DNA of 64,000 bases from Acinetobacter lwoffii (GTDB lineage: Bacteria; Pseudomonadota; Gammaproteobacteria; Pseudomonadales; Moraxellaceae). The position numbers and the translations under genes were made by a program. Under the pieces are notes generated by a model, which was not told where the DNA came from, did no database searches, and worked only from the letters and a program-made list of their open reading frames with translations. The DNA is taken from the NCBI RefSeq assembly GCF_024129435.1, contig NZ_JAMXXN010000002.1:62001-126000 (forward strand), read 5' to 3'. Below are positions 55,233-64,000 of this stretch, in pieces. The first letter of the stretch is position 1. Every line of letters starts with the position of its first letter.

Positions 55233-55772
55233 ATGGCAAGTTACGAACTTAGCGCATTTGATCGCCGTTTTCAGGCCATCTCTCTGGTTGCCGCCATTGA
55301 ACAGCAAGGCCCATGCAATTTAAATGTGGGCTTCTGGATCCGTGATCCCAATCAGTACATCTTGTGGCCCGACATGGTGACGGCACATCCCCGTCAGGAT
55401 TTCCTGTGGGAACAGACCTGCTTTGAAATTTTTATTGGGGTTCAGGGCGAAGATTTTTATCGTGAGATTAATCTTTCCCCCTCTCAGGCCTGGCAGGCTT
55501 ATCAATTTGAAGAATACCGTTATCCTGAAGATATGCCACCGCAAGCTGCGGATGATATTGAGCTGAATCAGCTCAAACGTACGCATTATGGTCTTAATGT
55601 CAGTGTGGATCTGACTGATTTTATGGCAACACATAAACTGAAATGGGAAAACTTGTTCCTGGGTTTATCTGCTGTTTTAAAAACCTCACAAGGTGATCAA
55701 TACTATGCCATGCAGCATAGTAGTCCTCAGGCAGATTTTCATAATAAACGTGACTGGTTGCATGTGTTTTAA
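55233..55772 (+). CDS. DOMON-like domain protein
   Basis: A 179-aa protein resembling the DOMON-like/type 9 carbohydrate-binding-module fold: LNVGFWIRDPN strand pair, the WEQTCFEIFIG segment and FYREINLSPSQAWQAYQFEEYR. It starts 11 bp after yhbY and is probably co-transcribed. No signal peptide, so a cytoplasmic ligand is implied; function not established. Confidence 0.82.
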   Translation: MASYELSAFDRRFQAISLVAAIEQQGPCNLNVGFWIRDPNQYILWPDMVTAHPRQDFLWEQTCFEIFIGVQGEDFYREINLSPSQAWQAYQFEEYRYPEDMPPQAADDIELNQLKRTHYGLNVSVDLTDFMATHKLKWENLFLGLSAVLKTSQGDQYYAMQHSSPQADFHNKRDWLHVF

Positions 55773-55821
55773 ATAGATTGACGCTGTGCATCAACTATTT
55801 AAATGTGTGGCAGGCGAATAC

Positions 55822-55849
55822 AACGTGAGACTTAAAGTCTCACGTTTTT
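55822..55849 (+). terminator. Terminator of the yhbY-DOMON unit
   Basis: AACGTGAGACTT / AAGTCTCACGTT perfect stem followed by T run. Confidence 0.92.
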
Positions 55850-55921
55850 GTTTGTCGCTCAACAATGATTGATCCTCTGTATAATTATTTTAGATTTTTT
55901 ATTGTTTTCAACGTTCATATT

Positions 55922-56143
55922 TTAATGATGTAGATGATGCTGCTCCTGAATAGATTTCACAGCAGCATAAAGAATAAAAGCAAAAGTAATGATCATCAGA
56001 AGAATGGTCCCAAACACCAGTCCCAGCACTCCCAAACATAATACGATTACACCCAGATAAAGTATGCGCCCCAATCCGCTTTCCAGATTCAGTAGCATGA
56101 TCAATATCAGTAAAATAAGTACACCTACAAAATGCTGTTGCAT
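55922..56143 (-). CDS. Small two-helix membrane protein, 73 aa
   Basis: Highly hydrophobic, about three helical spans (5-20, 26-48, 50-65), and a His-rich tail (EQHHLHH) that could bind a metal ion. A strong AGGGGGG Shine-Dalgarno precedes the ATG, which supports a real gene. No family recognised. Confidence 0.65.
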   Translation of the reverse strand: MQQHFVGVLILLILIMLLNLESGLGRILYLGVIVLCLGVLGLVFGTILLMIITFAFILYAAVKSIQEQHHLHH

Positions 56144-56191
56144 CGTGACCCCCCTTTAATTGTTATTGTGAGTCCGTTTTGCTGCATAAAG

Positions 56192-56223
56192 ACAAAGGAG
56201 AACATTTGATTGTTCTCCTTTTT
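56192..56223 (-). terminator. Terminator of the coiled-coil gene
   Basis: AAAGGAGAACA / TGTTCTCCTTT hairpin downstream of the minus-strand gene at 56247; T run on either side. Confidence 0.88.
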
Positions 56224-56246
56224 AAATAGCGGCCTTTCAGCGCAGC

Positions 56247-56735
56247 CTAACTTTTCAGCTCAGGACTTTTGTCCGAGCTCTCTGTTTTCACCACGGGTTT
56301 GACTTTTTTCAGTACTTCAATGGTACTGTCCTTAGAACGTTTAAAAGTATCGGTCAGATGTTCCTTATGCTTGGTCGAAATCTGACTGACATCCTCTTTC
56401 AACTCTTTACCCAGATTAGATAAGTCTTCGAAGACAGCGTTGAATTCTGTCTTGATAAAGCTTTTCAGTTCAGTTAATTCTTTCTGCGAACCGAAAATCT
56501 GCTCCTTCAAAGTATCAATACGCTGTAACACCTCCTGCTTAAATTGACGCAATTGTTCCTGCACAGTGTCGCTTAACTGCTTGGCTTCAACTTCAAGCTT
56601 TTCCTTACTTTCCTCGATGGTTCCAATTGCCTGATCTTTAGCCTCGACTGCTACTTTTTCAAGCTTCTCGGCAGTTTCAGTTACCACGCTCGGAGTGATT
56701 TTTTTAGATGTAGTAGATTTAGGTGCTGTAGCCAT
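56247..56735 (-). CDS. Coiled-coil, phasin/apolipoprotein-like protein
   Basis: A 162-aa, Lys/Glu/Ser/Thr-rich protein with no signal peptide. Residues about 20-130 form long amphipathic helices of the apolipoprotein A/phasin style (AEKLEKVAVEAKDQAIG, KELKEDVSQISTKHKE). Both ends are disordered and Lys/Ser/Thr-rich. It could coat granules or membranes, or act as a stress protein; family not firmly assigned. Confidence 0.72.
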   Translation of the reverse strand: MATAPKSTTSKKITPSVVTETAEKLEKVAVEAKDQAIGTIEESKEKLEVEAKQLSDTVQEQLRQFKQEVLQRIDTLKEQIFGSQKELTELKSFIKTEFNAVFEDLSNLGKELKEDVSQISTKHKEHLTDTFKRSKDSTIEVLKKVKPVVKTESSDKSPELKS

Positions 56736-56905
56736 TTGTCTTGTTCCTATTGTTATATCGACTAAGCTATATTAGTAGATTTGATAAAAATTAAGATTTG
56801 ATTTGTCTGACAATTATTAATTGCTTACATTTTTTCACATTGCTTACAAAACAGACTTCCATGCAAAAAGCAAGCCATTTATCTCATACTTTCGCTGCAA
56901 AGCCG

Positions 56906-56935
56906 TTGGACTTTAGGGGTCATTCTGCGTATAAT
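56906..56935 (+). promoter_or_regulatory. carAB promoter
   Basis: -35 TTGGAC (56906-56911), 18-bp spacer, -10 TATAAT (56930-56935). Predicted start near 56942, giving a leader of about 100 nt. Confidence 0.75.
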
Positions 56936-56949
56936 GCCGTGTTAAGTTC

Positions 56950-57017
56950 AAGCGAGCAGACATAGGAGGGTAGGTTTAAAAAATAGCCTTCCTTTTTTTT
57001 CGTCTTCTCGCTTTTTT
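56950..57017 (+). promoter_or_regulatory. carA leader attenuator hairpin
   Basis: Inner stem AGGAGGG (56964-56970) with CCTTCCT (56987-56993, one G-U) is followed by eight T (56993-57000), an intrinsic terminator inside the leader. Outer arms AAGCGAG (56950-56956) with CTCGCTT (57007-57013) and AGAC with GTCT extend the fold, followed by a second T run (57012-57017). Confidence 0.68.
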
Positions 57018-57043
57018 ACAGCCTAAATTTCAGGAGCTTTGGT

Positions 57044-58183
57044 TTGAGCACCCCAGCAATTTTAGCCCTTGCCGACGGAACTATCTTTAAAGGTACTTCG
57101 ATTGGCGCATCGGGTAGTACGACTGGTGAAGTCGTTTTCAACACTGCCATGACTGGCTATCAAGAAATTTTGACTGACCCGAGTTATGCACAGCAACTTG
57201 TGACACTGACTTACCCACATATCGGTAACACAGGCTGTAATGAAGAAGACGCTGAATCAGGTCGTATTCATAAGGTTTGGGCGAACGGATTGATCATTCG
57301 TGACCTGCCTTTACTGCACAGTAACTTCCGTTCAACCCAATCATTAGCTGAATATTTGGTACAACACAATGTTGTGGCAATTGCGGATATCGACACGCGT
57401 AAATTGACACGTATCTTACGTGACAAAGGTGCGCAAAATGGCTGTATCCTTGCTGGCGAAAATATCACTGAAGTTGAAGCGCTTGAAAAAGCACGTGCAT
57501 TTGGTGGTTTAAACGGTTTAGACCTGGCAAAAGAATGTTGCGACCCTGAAGGTTTTGAATGGACTGAAGGCTCTTGGACATTAGGCAAAGGTTTCTCTCA
57601 ACCAGAAGCTAAATTCCATGTTGTTGCATACGATTACGGTGTCAAAACCAACATCTTACGTATGCTCGCAGACCGCGGTTGTAAACTGACTGTTGTGCCG
57701 GCGCAAACTCCTGCTGCTGATGTACTTGCACTGAATCCAGATGGCGTGTTCCTGTCGAACGGTCCTGGCGATCCGGCTGCATGTGACTACGCAATTGAAG
57801 CTGTAAAAACAATTGTAGAAACTACTGAAATTCCAGTATTTGGTATCTGTCTGGGTCACCAGATCCTTGCACTTGCAAGCGGTGCCAAAACGGTGAAAAT
57901 GCCTCACGGCCACCACGGTGCGAACCATCCTGTACAAAATCTTGATAACGGTACAGTGATGATTACTTCTCAAAACCATGGCTTCGCAGTCGATGAAAGC
58001 AATCTGCCTGATGTGTTGCGTGTAACGCATCGCTCACTGTTTGATGGCACCAACCAAGGTATTCATCGTACAGACAAACCTGCGTTCAGCTTCCAGGGTC
58101 ACCCTGAAGCAAGCCCGGGTCCACATGACTGCGCACCATTGTTCGATCATTTCATCGAACTTATCGAAGCATCTAAGAAGTAA
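57044..58183 (+). CDS. carA: Carbamoyl-phosphate synthase small subunit
   Basis: Glutamine amidotransferase subunit; hydrolyses glutamine and channels ammonia to CarB. 379 aa with the CPSase_sm_chain domain then a class I GATase with catalytic Cys269 in FGICLGHQ and the His/Glu pair in GHPEASPGP. The start is TTG, 8 nt after AGGAG; no ATG alternative keeps the conserved N-terminus. E. coli carA also starts with TTG. Forms one operon with carB and feeds both arginine and pyrimidine synthesis. Confidence 0.97.
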   Translation: MSTPAILALADGTIFKGTSIGASGSTTGEVVFNTAMTGYQEILTDPSYAQQLVTLTYPHIGNTGCNEEDAESGRIHKVWANGLIIRDLPLLHSNFRSTQSLAEYLVQHNVVAIADIDTRKLTRILRDKGAQNGCILAGENITEVEALEKARAFGGLNGLDLAKECCDPEGFEWTEGSWTLGKGFSQPEAKFHVVAYDYGVKTNILRMLADRGCKLTVVPAQTPAADVLALNPDGVFLSNGPGDPAACDYAIEAVKTIVETTEIPVFGICLGHQILALASGAKTVKMPHGHHGANHPVQNLDNGTVMITSQNHGFAVDESNLPDVLRVTHRSLFDGTNQGIHRTDKPAFSFQGHPEASPGPHDCAPLFDHFIELIEASKK

Positions 58184-58196
58184 TTAAGGAAGCATC

Positions 58197-61100
58197 ATGG
58201 CTAAACGTACTGACATTAAAAGTATCTTGATTATTGGTGCTGGTCCGATTGTCATCGGTCAAGCATGTGAGTTTGACTACTCAGGTGCTCAAGCATGTAA
58301 AGCCCTTCGTGAAGAAGGCTACCGCGTTATTTTGGTCAACTCGAACCCAGCGACCATCATGACCGACCCAACCATGGCAGATGCAACTTATATTGAGCCA
58401 ATTACTTGGCAAACTGTTGCAGCAATTATTGAAAAAGAACGCCCAGACGCTGTTCTTCCGACCATGGGTGGTCAAACTGCATTGAACTGTGCCCTTGCCC
58501 TCGATGAGCACGGCATTTTAGAAAAATTCAATGTTGAATTAATCGGTGCAACCAAAGAAGCGATTGAAAAAGCTGAAGACCGCAAACTGTTTGACCAGGC
58601 AATGCGTAAAATTGGTCTTGAATGTCCAAAAGCTGACGTTGCTGAGTCAATGGAACATGCTTTAGAAATTCAAGCACGTTTCGGCTTCCCAGTGATTATC
58701 CGTCCATCATTCACCATGGGTGGTTCTGGTGGCGGTATCGCTTACAACAAAGAAGAATTCATCGAAATTTGTGAACGCGGTTTCGATCTTTCTCCGACTA
58801 AACAATTATTGATCGATGAATCTTTAATTGGTTGGAAAGAGTACGAGATGGAAGTTGTTCGTGACAAAAACGACAACTGTATCATCGTATGTACGATTGA
58901 AAACTTTGACCCAATGGGCGTACACACTGGTGACTCAATCACTGTTGCCCCTGCTCAAACGCTTACAGACAAAGAATTCCAGTTACTACGTAACGCTTCT
59001 TTAGCTGTACTACGTGAAATTGGTGTTGAAACTGGTGGTTCTAACGTACAGTTCGGTATTTGCCCAAATACTGGCCGCATGGTTGTAATCGAGATGAACC
59101 CACGTGTATCACGTTCATCTGCCCTTGCTTCTAAAGCAACTGGTTTCCCGATTGCGAAAATCGCTGCGAAACTGGCTGTGGGTTATACGCTTGATGAGTT
59201 GAAAAACGACATCACTGGCGGTACAACACCTGCATCGTTCGAACCTGCAATCGACTACGTTGTAACCAAGATTCCTCGTTTTAACTTCGAGAAATTCCCA
59301 CAAGCTGATGCGACTTTAACCACACAGATGAAATCTGTCGGTGAAGTGATGGCGATTGGTCGTAACTTCCAGGAATCTGTACAAAAAGCCCTTCGTGGTC
59401 TTGAAGTGGGTGCTTCTGGTTTTGACGAAAAAATTGAAGTGGGTGCTGAAGGTGCGCGCGACAAGATCTTGCAAGAACTTAAAGTGCCAGGTCCAGAGCG
59501 TATTTGGTACGTGGGCGACGCATTCCGTCACGGCTTTACTTTAGACGAAGTATTCGCTGCAACGAACATCGACCGCTGGTTCTTGATTCAAATCGAAGAC
59601 ATCATCAAAACTGAAAACCAAATCAAAACTTTAGGTTTTGGCGACTTGAATGCGGATAACATCCGTTCGTTCAAACGTAAAGGTTTGTCAGATCTTCGCA
59701 TTGCGGACTTGATGGGTATTTCACAAAAGCAATTCCGTAAACACCGTTGGAACCTGGGCGTAACGCCAGTTTACAAACGTGTCGATACATGTGCTGCAGA
59801 ATTCGAATCTGATACAGCCTACATGTACTCAACTTACGATGAAGAATGTGAAGCCAATCCGTCTGCGAAAGACAAGATCATGGTGATCGGTGGTGGCCCT
59901 AACCGTATTGGTCAAGGGATCGAGTTCGATTACTGCTGTGTACACGCTGCCCTGGCTATGCGTGAAGACGGTTATGAAACCATCATGGTGAACTGTAACC
60001 CTGAAACAGTTTCAACGGATTACGACACTTCAGATCGTTTGTACTTCGAACCGATCACGCTTGAAGACGTTTTAGAAATCGTGCGTATCGAGAAGCCTAA
60101 AGGCATTATCGTTCAGTACGGTGGTCAAACACCTTTGAAATTGGCTCGTGCTTTAGAAGAAGCTGGTGCTCCAATCATTGGTACATCGCCTGACGCAATT
60201 GACCGTGCAGAAGACCGTGAACGTTTCCAGCAAATGATTCAACGTCTACAACTTCGCCAACCAAACAACAGCATCGTAAAATCTGCTGAAGAAGGTATGG
60301 CTGAAGCGTCTAAAGTAGGCTACCCACTTGTCGTACGTCCTTCTTACGTCCTTGGTGGTCGTGCGATGGAAATCGTGTACAACGATGAAGAACTTAAACG
60401 CTACTTACGTGATGCAGTTCAAGCATCTAACGAAGCGCCTGTTCTTCTTGACCGTTTCTTAGATGATGCGATCGAAGTTGACGTGGACTGCGTATCTGAC
60501 GGTAAAGACGTGGTGATCGGCGGTATCATGCAGCACATTGAGCAAGCGGGTATTCACTCAGGCGACTCGGCATGTTCGATTCCTCCTTACTCTCTATCTA
60601 AAGAGATTCAGGACGAAATGCGCCGTCAAACCGTGGCTATGGCAAAAGAACTTGGCGTAATCGGTTTGATGAACGTTCAGTTTGCTGTAAAAGGTGAAGA
60701 CGTTTACATCCTGGAAGTGAACCCACGTGCATCACGTACTGTGCCATTCGTTTCTAAATGTATCGGCGAATCTTTAGCGAAAGTTGCTGCACGTTGTATG
60801 GCGGGTCAATCTCTAGAATCTCAAGGATTCACCTCAGAGATTATTCCTGAGCACTTCTCTGTCAAAGAAGCCGTGTTCCCATTCAACAAGTTCCCTGGTG
60901 TTGACCCGATCCTTGGCCCTGAGATGAAATCGACTGGCGAAGTGATGGGCGTTGGTAAAACATTTGGTGAAGCGTTCTATAAAGCTGTTTTAGGTGCAAA
61001 CGAGCGTTTACCAGGTCTTCCAACTGAAGGCGAAGTGAAACACGCATTTATCTCTGTACGTGACTCAGATAAACCACGTGCAGCGGGTATCGCAAAACAA

Positions 61101-61427
61101 TTGATTGACCTAGGCTTCAAGATTCTTGCAACTGATGGTACATTTAAAGTGATTAGCGATGCTGGTCTGGAATGTGAACGTGTCAATAAAGTGACTGAAG
61201 GTCGTCCTAACATCGTGGACCGTATTAAGAACGGCGAAATCCACCTTGTGATTAACACGACTGAAGGCAAAAAGGCACAAGAAGACTCATTCTCGATCCG
61301 TCGTTCAGCCCTTCAAGGTAAAGTGTATAACACAACTACATTGAATGGTGCGGATGCAGTATGCCAAGCTTTAGCAATTAAATTGCCGATGGATGTATAT
61401 CGTTTGCAAGACCTAACTAAAGGTTAA
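58197..61427 (+). CDS. carB: Carbamoyl-phosphate synthase large subunit
   Basis: Makes carbamoyl phosphate from bicarbonate, ammonia and two ATP. 1076 aa in two homologous ATP-grasp halves (about 1-400 and 550-935), an oligomerisation domain between, and the C-terminal MGS-like allosteric domain (about 936-1076) that binds UMP and ornithine. [11 protein letters not shown] and [12 protein letters not shown] are the paired ATP-binding loops. Begins 13 bp after carA. Confidence 0.98.
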   Translation: MAKRTDIKSILIIGAGPIVIGQACEFDYSGAQACKALREEGYRVILVNSNPATIMTDPTMADATYIEPITWQTVAAIIEKERPDAVLPTMGGQTALNCALALDEHGILEKFNVELIGATKEAIEKAEDRKLFDQAMRKIGLECPKADVAESMEHALEIQARFGFPVIIRPSFTMGGSGGGIAYNKEEFIEICERGFDLSPTKQLLIDESLIGWKEYEMEVVRDKNDNCIIVCTIENFDPMGVHTGDSITVAPAQTLTDKEFQLLRNASLAVLREIGVETGGSNVQFGICPNTGRMVVIEMNPRVSRSSALASKATGFPIAKIAAKLAVGYTLDELKNDITGGTTPASFEPAIDYVVTKIPRFNFEKFPQADATLTTQMKSVGEVMAIGRNFQESVQKALRGLEVGASGFDEKIEVGAEGARDKILQELKVPGPERIWYVGDAFRHGFTLDEVFAATNIDRWFLIQIEDIIKTENQIKTLGFGDLNADNIRSFKRKGLSDLRIADLMGISQKQFRKHRWNLGVTPVYKRVDTCAAEFESDTAYMYSTYDEECEANPSAKDKIMVIGGGPNRIGQGIEFDYCCVHAALAMREDGYETIMVNCNPETVSTDYDTSDRLYFEPITLEDVLEIVRIEKPKGIIVQYGGQTPLKLARALEEAGAPIIGTSPDAIDRAEDRERFQQMIQRLQLRQPNNSIVKSAEEGMAEASKVGYPLVVRPSYVLGGRAMEIVYNDEELKRYLRDAVQASNEAPVLLDRFLDDAIEVDVDCVSDGKDVVIGGIMQHIEQAGIHSGDSACSIPPYSLSKEIQDEMRRQTVAMAKELGVIGLMNVQFAVKGEDVYILEVNPRASRTVPFVSKCIGESLAKVAARCMAGQSLESQGFTSEIIPEHFSVKEAVFPFNKFPGVDPILGPEMKSTGEVMGVGKTFGEAFYKAVLGANERLPGLPTEGEVKHAFISVRDSDKPRAAGIAKQLIDLGFKILATDGTFKVISDAGLECERVNKVTEGRPNIVDRIKNGEIHLVINTTEGKKAQEDSFSIRRSALQGKVYNTTTLNGADAVCQALAIKLPMDVYRLQDLTKG

Positions 61428-61443
61428 TTCGCTTCCAAGAAGT

Positions 61444-61474
61444 CCCGCTACCTTCTTGGTGGCGGGCTTTTTTT
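61444..61474 (+). terminator. carAB terminator
   Basis: CCCGCTACC / GGTGGCGGG (one wobble) with loop TTCTT and eight T. Confidence 0.93.
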
Positions 61475-61518
61475 TATTTATAGATTTTATATCTTTCAAC
61501 TGACTTTTGAGGGACAAC

Positions 61519-61995
61519 ATGCAACGTTATCCTATGACACCTGAAGGCAAAATTGCCTTAGAGAAAGAATTACACCAACTGAAAACAGTGGATCGCCCAC
61601 GTATCACCGCTTCGATTGCGGAAGCTCGTGAACACGGCGACTTAAAAGAAAATGCAGAATACCATGCAGCACGTGAACAGCAAGGCTTCTGCGAAGGCCG
61701 TATTCAGGATATCGAAGGCAAACTGGGTGCAGCCCAGGTGATTGATGTCAAAGAACTTGAACAGAATGGTCGTGTAGTTTTCGGTGTAACGGTCACGATT
61801 GAAAATCTGGATACTGAAGAGCAGAAAACCTATAAAATTGTAGGTGATGACGAAGCAGACTTTAAGATTAACAAGATCTCTGTGAACTCGCCGATTGCAC
61901 GTGGTCTTTTAGGTAAAAACGAAGGCGACGATGTGAAAATCAATACACCAAATGGTGAAGTTGAATACGAAATTGTGAAAGTTGAATATCTTTAA
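61519..61995 (+). CDS. greA: Transcription elongation factor GreA
   Basis: Cleavage-stimulating factor for paused RNA polymerase. The 158-aa protein carries an N-terminal coiled coil with the acidic tip ([24 protein letters not shown]) and a C-terminal FKBP-like domain ([14 protein letters not shown]). The ATG at 61519 follows GAGGGA; a TTG at 61507 is unlikely. It lies behind carAB, a common gammaproteobacterial order, but a terminator separates them. Confidence 0.97.
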   Translation: MQRYPMTPEGKIALEKELHQLKTVDRPRITASIAEAREHGDLKENAEYHAAREQQGFCEGRIQDIEGKLGAAQVIDVKELEQNGRVVFGVTVTIENLDTEEQKTYKIVGDDEADFKINKISVNSPIARGLLGKNEGDDVKINTPNGEVEYEIVKVEYL

Positions 61996-62016
61996 AATTT
62001 AAAGCTGTTTAATTTA

Positions 62017-62041
62017 AAGCCCCTCGATTGAGGGGTTTTTT
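62017..62041. terminator. greA terminator
   Basis: AAGCCCCTC / GAGGGGTTTT stem with a GATT loop. Confidence 0.92.
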
Positions 62042-62067
62042 GCCCTTATCTGCTTCCTACAAACGAA

Positions 62068-62661
62068 TTAGCTCTGTGCTTCTTTTAAAAACCCTGATGC
62101 AAATAAATTAAATGCATGTAAAGCCTCAGGCAGTACCTGCTCAGGATATTCGCTAGAAGCCACCCAGAGTGCTGCATTCATTGCAGCACCATTTAAAAAT
62201 ACCGCAGCAGCTTCCGGATCAACTGTTTTAATTCGGTCTGCTACCAATAATTGTTCAACACATTCACGCGTGGACTGCAAACATCTGTTTTGGCTTGGCC
62301 AATGTGCAGGATCACCTAGCACAGCCGGCCCATCACGTAACACAATGCGCTGGAATTCCGGATTTAAGGCATTTTGAATATAGGTCCGCCCTTCCAGCAT
62401 CAATCCTTCCCACAGATCATCAGGCTGCTCCAGATGTTGCTGCGCAGATGAAGCCATTTCCGAATCGATTTGATCAACTACCGCAGCAAATAAGCCTTTT
62501 TTATCACCAAAATGGTGATACAACGCTCCACGAGTCAGCCCCGCTTCTGCCGTGAGTTTATCCATTGAAGTGTCTGCATAGCCATATTCAGCAAATGTAC
62601 GGCGCGCTACTTTTATCAGTTTCTTACGGGTTTCCGCCATTTTTTGTTCACGAACAGACAT
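62068..62661 (-). CDS. TetR-family transcriptional repressor
   Basis: A 197-aa regulator with the N-terminal TetR helix-turn-helix (about 11-57; MDKLTAEAGLTRGALYHHFGDKKGLF) and a helical ligand-binding domain. Divergent from the Rid-family gene; two near-identical palindromes lie between, one overlapping both predicted promoters, so autorepression and control of the divergent gene are likely. Ligand unknown. Confidence 0.93.
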   Translation of the reverse strand: MSVREQKMAETRKKLIKVARRTFAEYGYADTSMDKLTAEAGLTRGALYHHFGDKKGLFAAVVDQIDSEMASSAQQHLEQPDDLWEGLMLEGRTYIQNALNPEFQRIVLRDGPAVLGDPAHWPSQNRCLQSTRECVEQLLVADRIKTVDPEAAAVFLNGAAMNAALWVASSEYPEQVLPEALHAFNLFASGFLKEAQS

Positions 62662-62688
62662 GAATTACTTTACCTCATCATCATAAAA

Positions 62689-62725
62689 ATTTTAATTGAC
62701 ATACGCTCCGTATGTCAATTATGTT
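62689..62725. promoter_or_regulatory. Divergent promoters sharing operator 1
   Basis: Because the operator is symmetric it presents TTGACA on both strands. Plus strand: TTGACA (62696-62701), 18 bp, TATGTT (62720-62725). Minus strand: TTGACA (62718-62713), 18 bp, TAAAAT (62694-62689). Repressor binding would block both. Confidence 0.72.
62694..62720. promoter_or_regulatory. TetR operator 1
   Basis: Perfect 12-bp arms AATTGACATACG / CGTATGTCAATT around CTC. Confidence 0.85.
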
Positions 62726-62746
62726 TACATACGATGCGTATGTGAA
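62724..62746. promoter_or_regulatory. TetR operator 2
   Basis: Arms TTTACATACG / CGTATGTGAA (9 of 10) around ATG. Shares the ACATACG-N3-CGTATGT core with operator 1; centres are 28 bp apart. Confidence 0.83.
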
Positions 62747-62797
62747 AGTTAAGTTGCTTTCACTCACTTATAAATTAGATATTGAATGAGAATAGAC

Positions 62798-63193
62798 ATG
62801 ACTAGAACTGCGATATTTCCCCAAGACCGCCATGCCCTCTATGAACAGCATGGTTATTCTGCTGCGATCAAATCGGAAGACTTACTTTTTGTTTCTGGTC
62901 AGGTCGGTAGCCGTGAAGATGGCTCTCCTGAACCAGATTTCGAGAAACAGGTAGAACAGGCTTTTAAAAATTTAGCTGCGACATTGGCAGCGGCTGGTTG
63001 TACTTTCGATGATATCGTCGATGTCACCACATTTCACACTGACCCCGAACGGCAGTTTGAAAGTATTATGAAAGTTAAGCAACAAGTGTTTAATCAAAAG
63101 CCTTACCCAAACTGGACTGCGGTGGGCGTGACTTGGCTGGCAGGTTTTGATTTTGAAATTAAAGTGACTGCCCGTATTCCTCGTAGCACTTAA
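62798..63193 (+). CDS. RidA/YjgF-family protein lacking the deaminase arginine
   Basis: A 131-aa chorismate-mutase-like trimeric Rid protein (SEDLLFVSGQVGSREDG, DIVDVTTFHTD). Canonical RidA deaminates reactive enamines using an Arg in the P-x-R-x-x-V motif; here the aligned stretch reads PNWTAVGV, with Trp in that place, so it belongs to a Rid branch without that activity or with another one. Start at 62798 is preferred (GAGA at 7 nt); 62786 is in frame. Controlled by the divergent TetR. Confidence 0.85.
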   Translation: MTRTAIFPQDRHALYEQHGYSAAIKSEDLLFVSGQVGSREDGSPEPDFEKQVEQAFKNLAATLAAAGCTFDDIVDVTTFHTDPERQFESIMKVKQQVFNQKPYPNWTAVGVTWLAGFDFEIKVTARIPRST

Positions 63194-63305
63194 GCAAGGT
63201 CAGCACGTGCTTTAATATTCGATTCGCTGGCTGAATTAAGATTGTTGATTCAGCTTAAAGTGCAATTCGGTATAATGGTGCATTCCTTGTGGTTATAGCC
63301 TCCTC

Positions 63306-63926
63306 ATGTCTGAAAAGTTAATTAATTCTCTTGTGAATCACTGGTGTGAATTCGAGTTCATCTCAAAAACGGTGAAGAATCCAAATATTCATATCAGAGG
63401 GAATTATTCGTATTATTCAGCCTATTGGGATCAGGGCTTTGAGCGCTGTGTGGTGCGTTATTTACATGACAAGCCATCTACGTCTGAAAAACCGATTGAT
63501 CAGCTTTATATTGGCAATTTCGTCTGTTTCGGCGCTGAATGCGTAATCATGATGGGTGGCAATCAATTACATCGTACCGACTGGATTTCAGCTTTTCCAT
63601 TCGATACACGCAGTTTTGTGCCTACGGGTGATACCATGATTGGTGATGGTTGTTGGATTGGTTCTCGTGCCATGATTATGCAAGGGGTGACACTAGGTGA
63701 AGGTGCTGTGGTTGCCACAGGTGCTGTCGTAACCAAAGATGTACCACCGTATGCGGTTGTCGGTGGTGTTCCTGCAAAAATTATTAAATACCGCTTTCCA
63801 CAGGAAGATATTAAAAAATTGCTTTCCCTCAAAATGTACGACATTGATGAAAAGCAGTTTCTAAAAATGCGTGAGCAGTTGCAGACGGATGATATTAGTT
63901 ATCTAGTAGAATTTTTAAGCAATTAA
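63306..63926 (+). CDS. CatB-like hexapeptide O-acetyltransferase
   Basis: A 206-aa left-handed beta-helix acetyltransferase of the xenobiotic (CatB/Vat) family: [17 protein letters not shown] at the N-terminus, the catalytic His in [14 protein letters not shown], hexapeptide repeats (about 110-155) and [15 protein letters not shown]. Relatives acetylate chloramphenicol or streptogramins, but chromosomal members often have unknown substrates, so resistance should not be assumed. A TATAAT at 63271-63276 may be its -10. Confidence 0.9.
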   Translation: MSEKLINSLVNHWCEFEFISKTVKNPNIHIRGNYSYYSAYWDQGFERCVVRYLHDKPSTSEKPIDQLYIGNFVCFGAECVIMMGGNQLHRTDWISAFPFDTRSFVPTGDTMIGDGCWIGSRAMIMQGVTLGEGAVVATGAVVTKDVPPYAVVGGVPAKIIKYRFPQEDIKKLLSLKMYDIDEKQFLKMREQLQTDDISYLVEFLSN

Positions 63927-63964
63927 AACTATCATTAAATCATTAAAATTTCAAAAGATTAAGC

Positions 63965-64000
63965 ATGCAAAGTATTCTGAGTTTTGTAAGTGAAAATCCT
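63965..64000 (+). CDS. Possible start of a CDS cut by the window end
   Basis: ATG at 63965 followed by 11 open codons (QSILSFVSENP) to the window edge. No clear Shine-Dalgarno. Too short to assign. Confidence 0.3.
   Translation, partial: MQSILSFVSENP

Noticed and set aside
60977..61270. Minus-strand frame inside carB
   Set aside because: Shadow of the carB allosteric domain.
63306..63926. Acquired chloramphenicol resistance gene
   Set aside because: Hexapeptide family and catalytic His fit, but the gene is in core chromosome context with no mobile element; substrate is unknown.

Overview
The window reads as a chromosomal segment from Acinetobacter (Moraxellaceae, Gammaproteobacteria). The evidence is moderate-to-low GC, protein sequences typical of that genus (long-form isocitrate lyase, GreA plus GreB, RND pumps) and several short hypothetical genes of the type common there. 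It is almost entirely core chromosome: no insertion sequence, prophage, CRISPR array or conjugative module is visible. Coding density is high, genes lie on both strands in short operons, and most units end in clear hairpin-plus-T-run terminators.

Layout: 1-4.7 kb (minus) is a cell-wall/lysine and chromosome-resolution cluster, lptM-lysA-dapF then an alpha/beta hydrolase and xerC. At 4.8-7.9 kb a CycA-type permease and an AGCS sodium:alanine symporter diverge, the latter behind a sigma-54-type promoter. Then come radA and a Tim44-like membrane protein. 11.2-13.7 kb is a Fur-boxed iron-uptake operon (DUF3649, PepSY, DUF3325). 13.8-17.8 kb holds a Sel1-repeat protein and the methyl-cycle genes ahcY (behind an SAH riboswitch) and metF, then rsmE. 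18-24.6 kb holds a PAS-GGDEF-EAL protein, maeB and cca. 24.7-28 kb (minus) has epmA-pdxB, two identical tRNA-Ser(UGA) genes and greB. 28.3-33.5 kb has two lytic transglycosylases, an SCP2 protein, ttcA and htpX. 33.6-44 kb (minus) has a DUF4112 protein, mgtE, two tandem RND permeases without adaptor genes, and aceA, which faces a LysR regulator. 45.8-51.9 kb has a CNNM/CBS protein, small unknown genes, a pair of paralogous membrane proteins flanking tRNA-Leu(UAA), a DUF5713 protein, folP and a GNAT enzyme. 52-56.7 kb has ftsH and rlmE divergent from yhbY, plus a DOMON-like protein and two small unknowns. 57-62 kb has carAB behind a leader hairpin, then greA. 62-64 kb has a TetR regulator with twin operators divergent from a Rid-family gene, then a CatB-like acetyltransferase.

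The functional links are mostly housekeeping: the SAM/SAH/methionine cycle, DAP-lysine-peptidoglycan supply and turnover, pyrimidine/arginine precursor synthesis, tRNA maturation and modification (cca, ttcA), and membrane-protein quality control (ftsH, htpX). The most interesting content is regulatory: the SAH riboswitch with a competing helix, the sigma-54 promoter, the carA attenuator, a cca ribosome-binding site buried in the maeB terminator, a DnaA-box cluster inside an inverted repeat, and twin TetR operators. Among proteins, the least explained are the membrane-protein pair around tRNA-Leu and the orphan RND pair. I found no clear new defence or mobile system.
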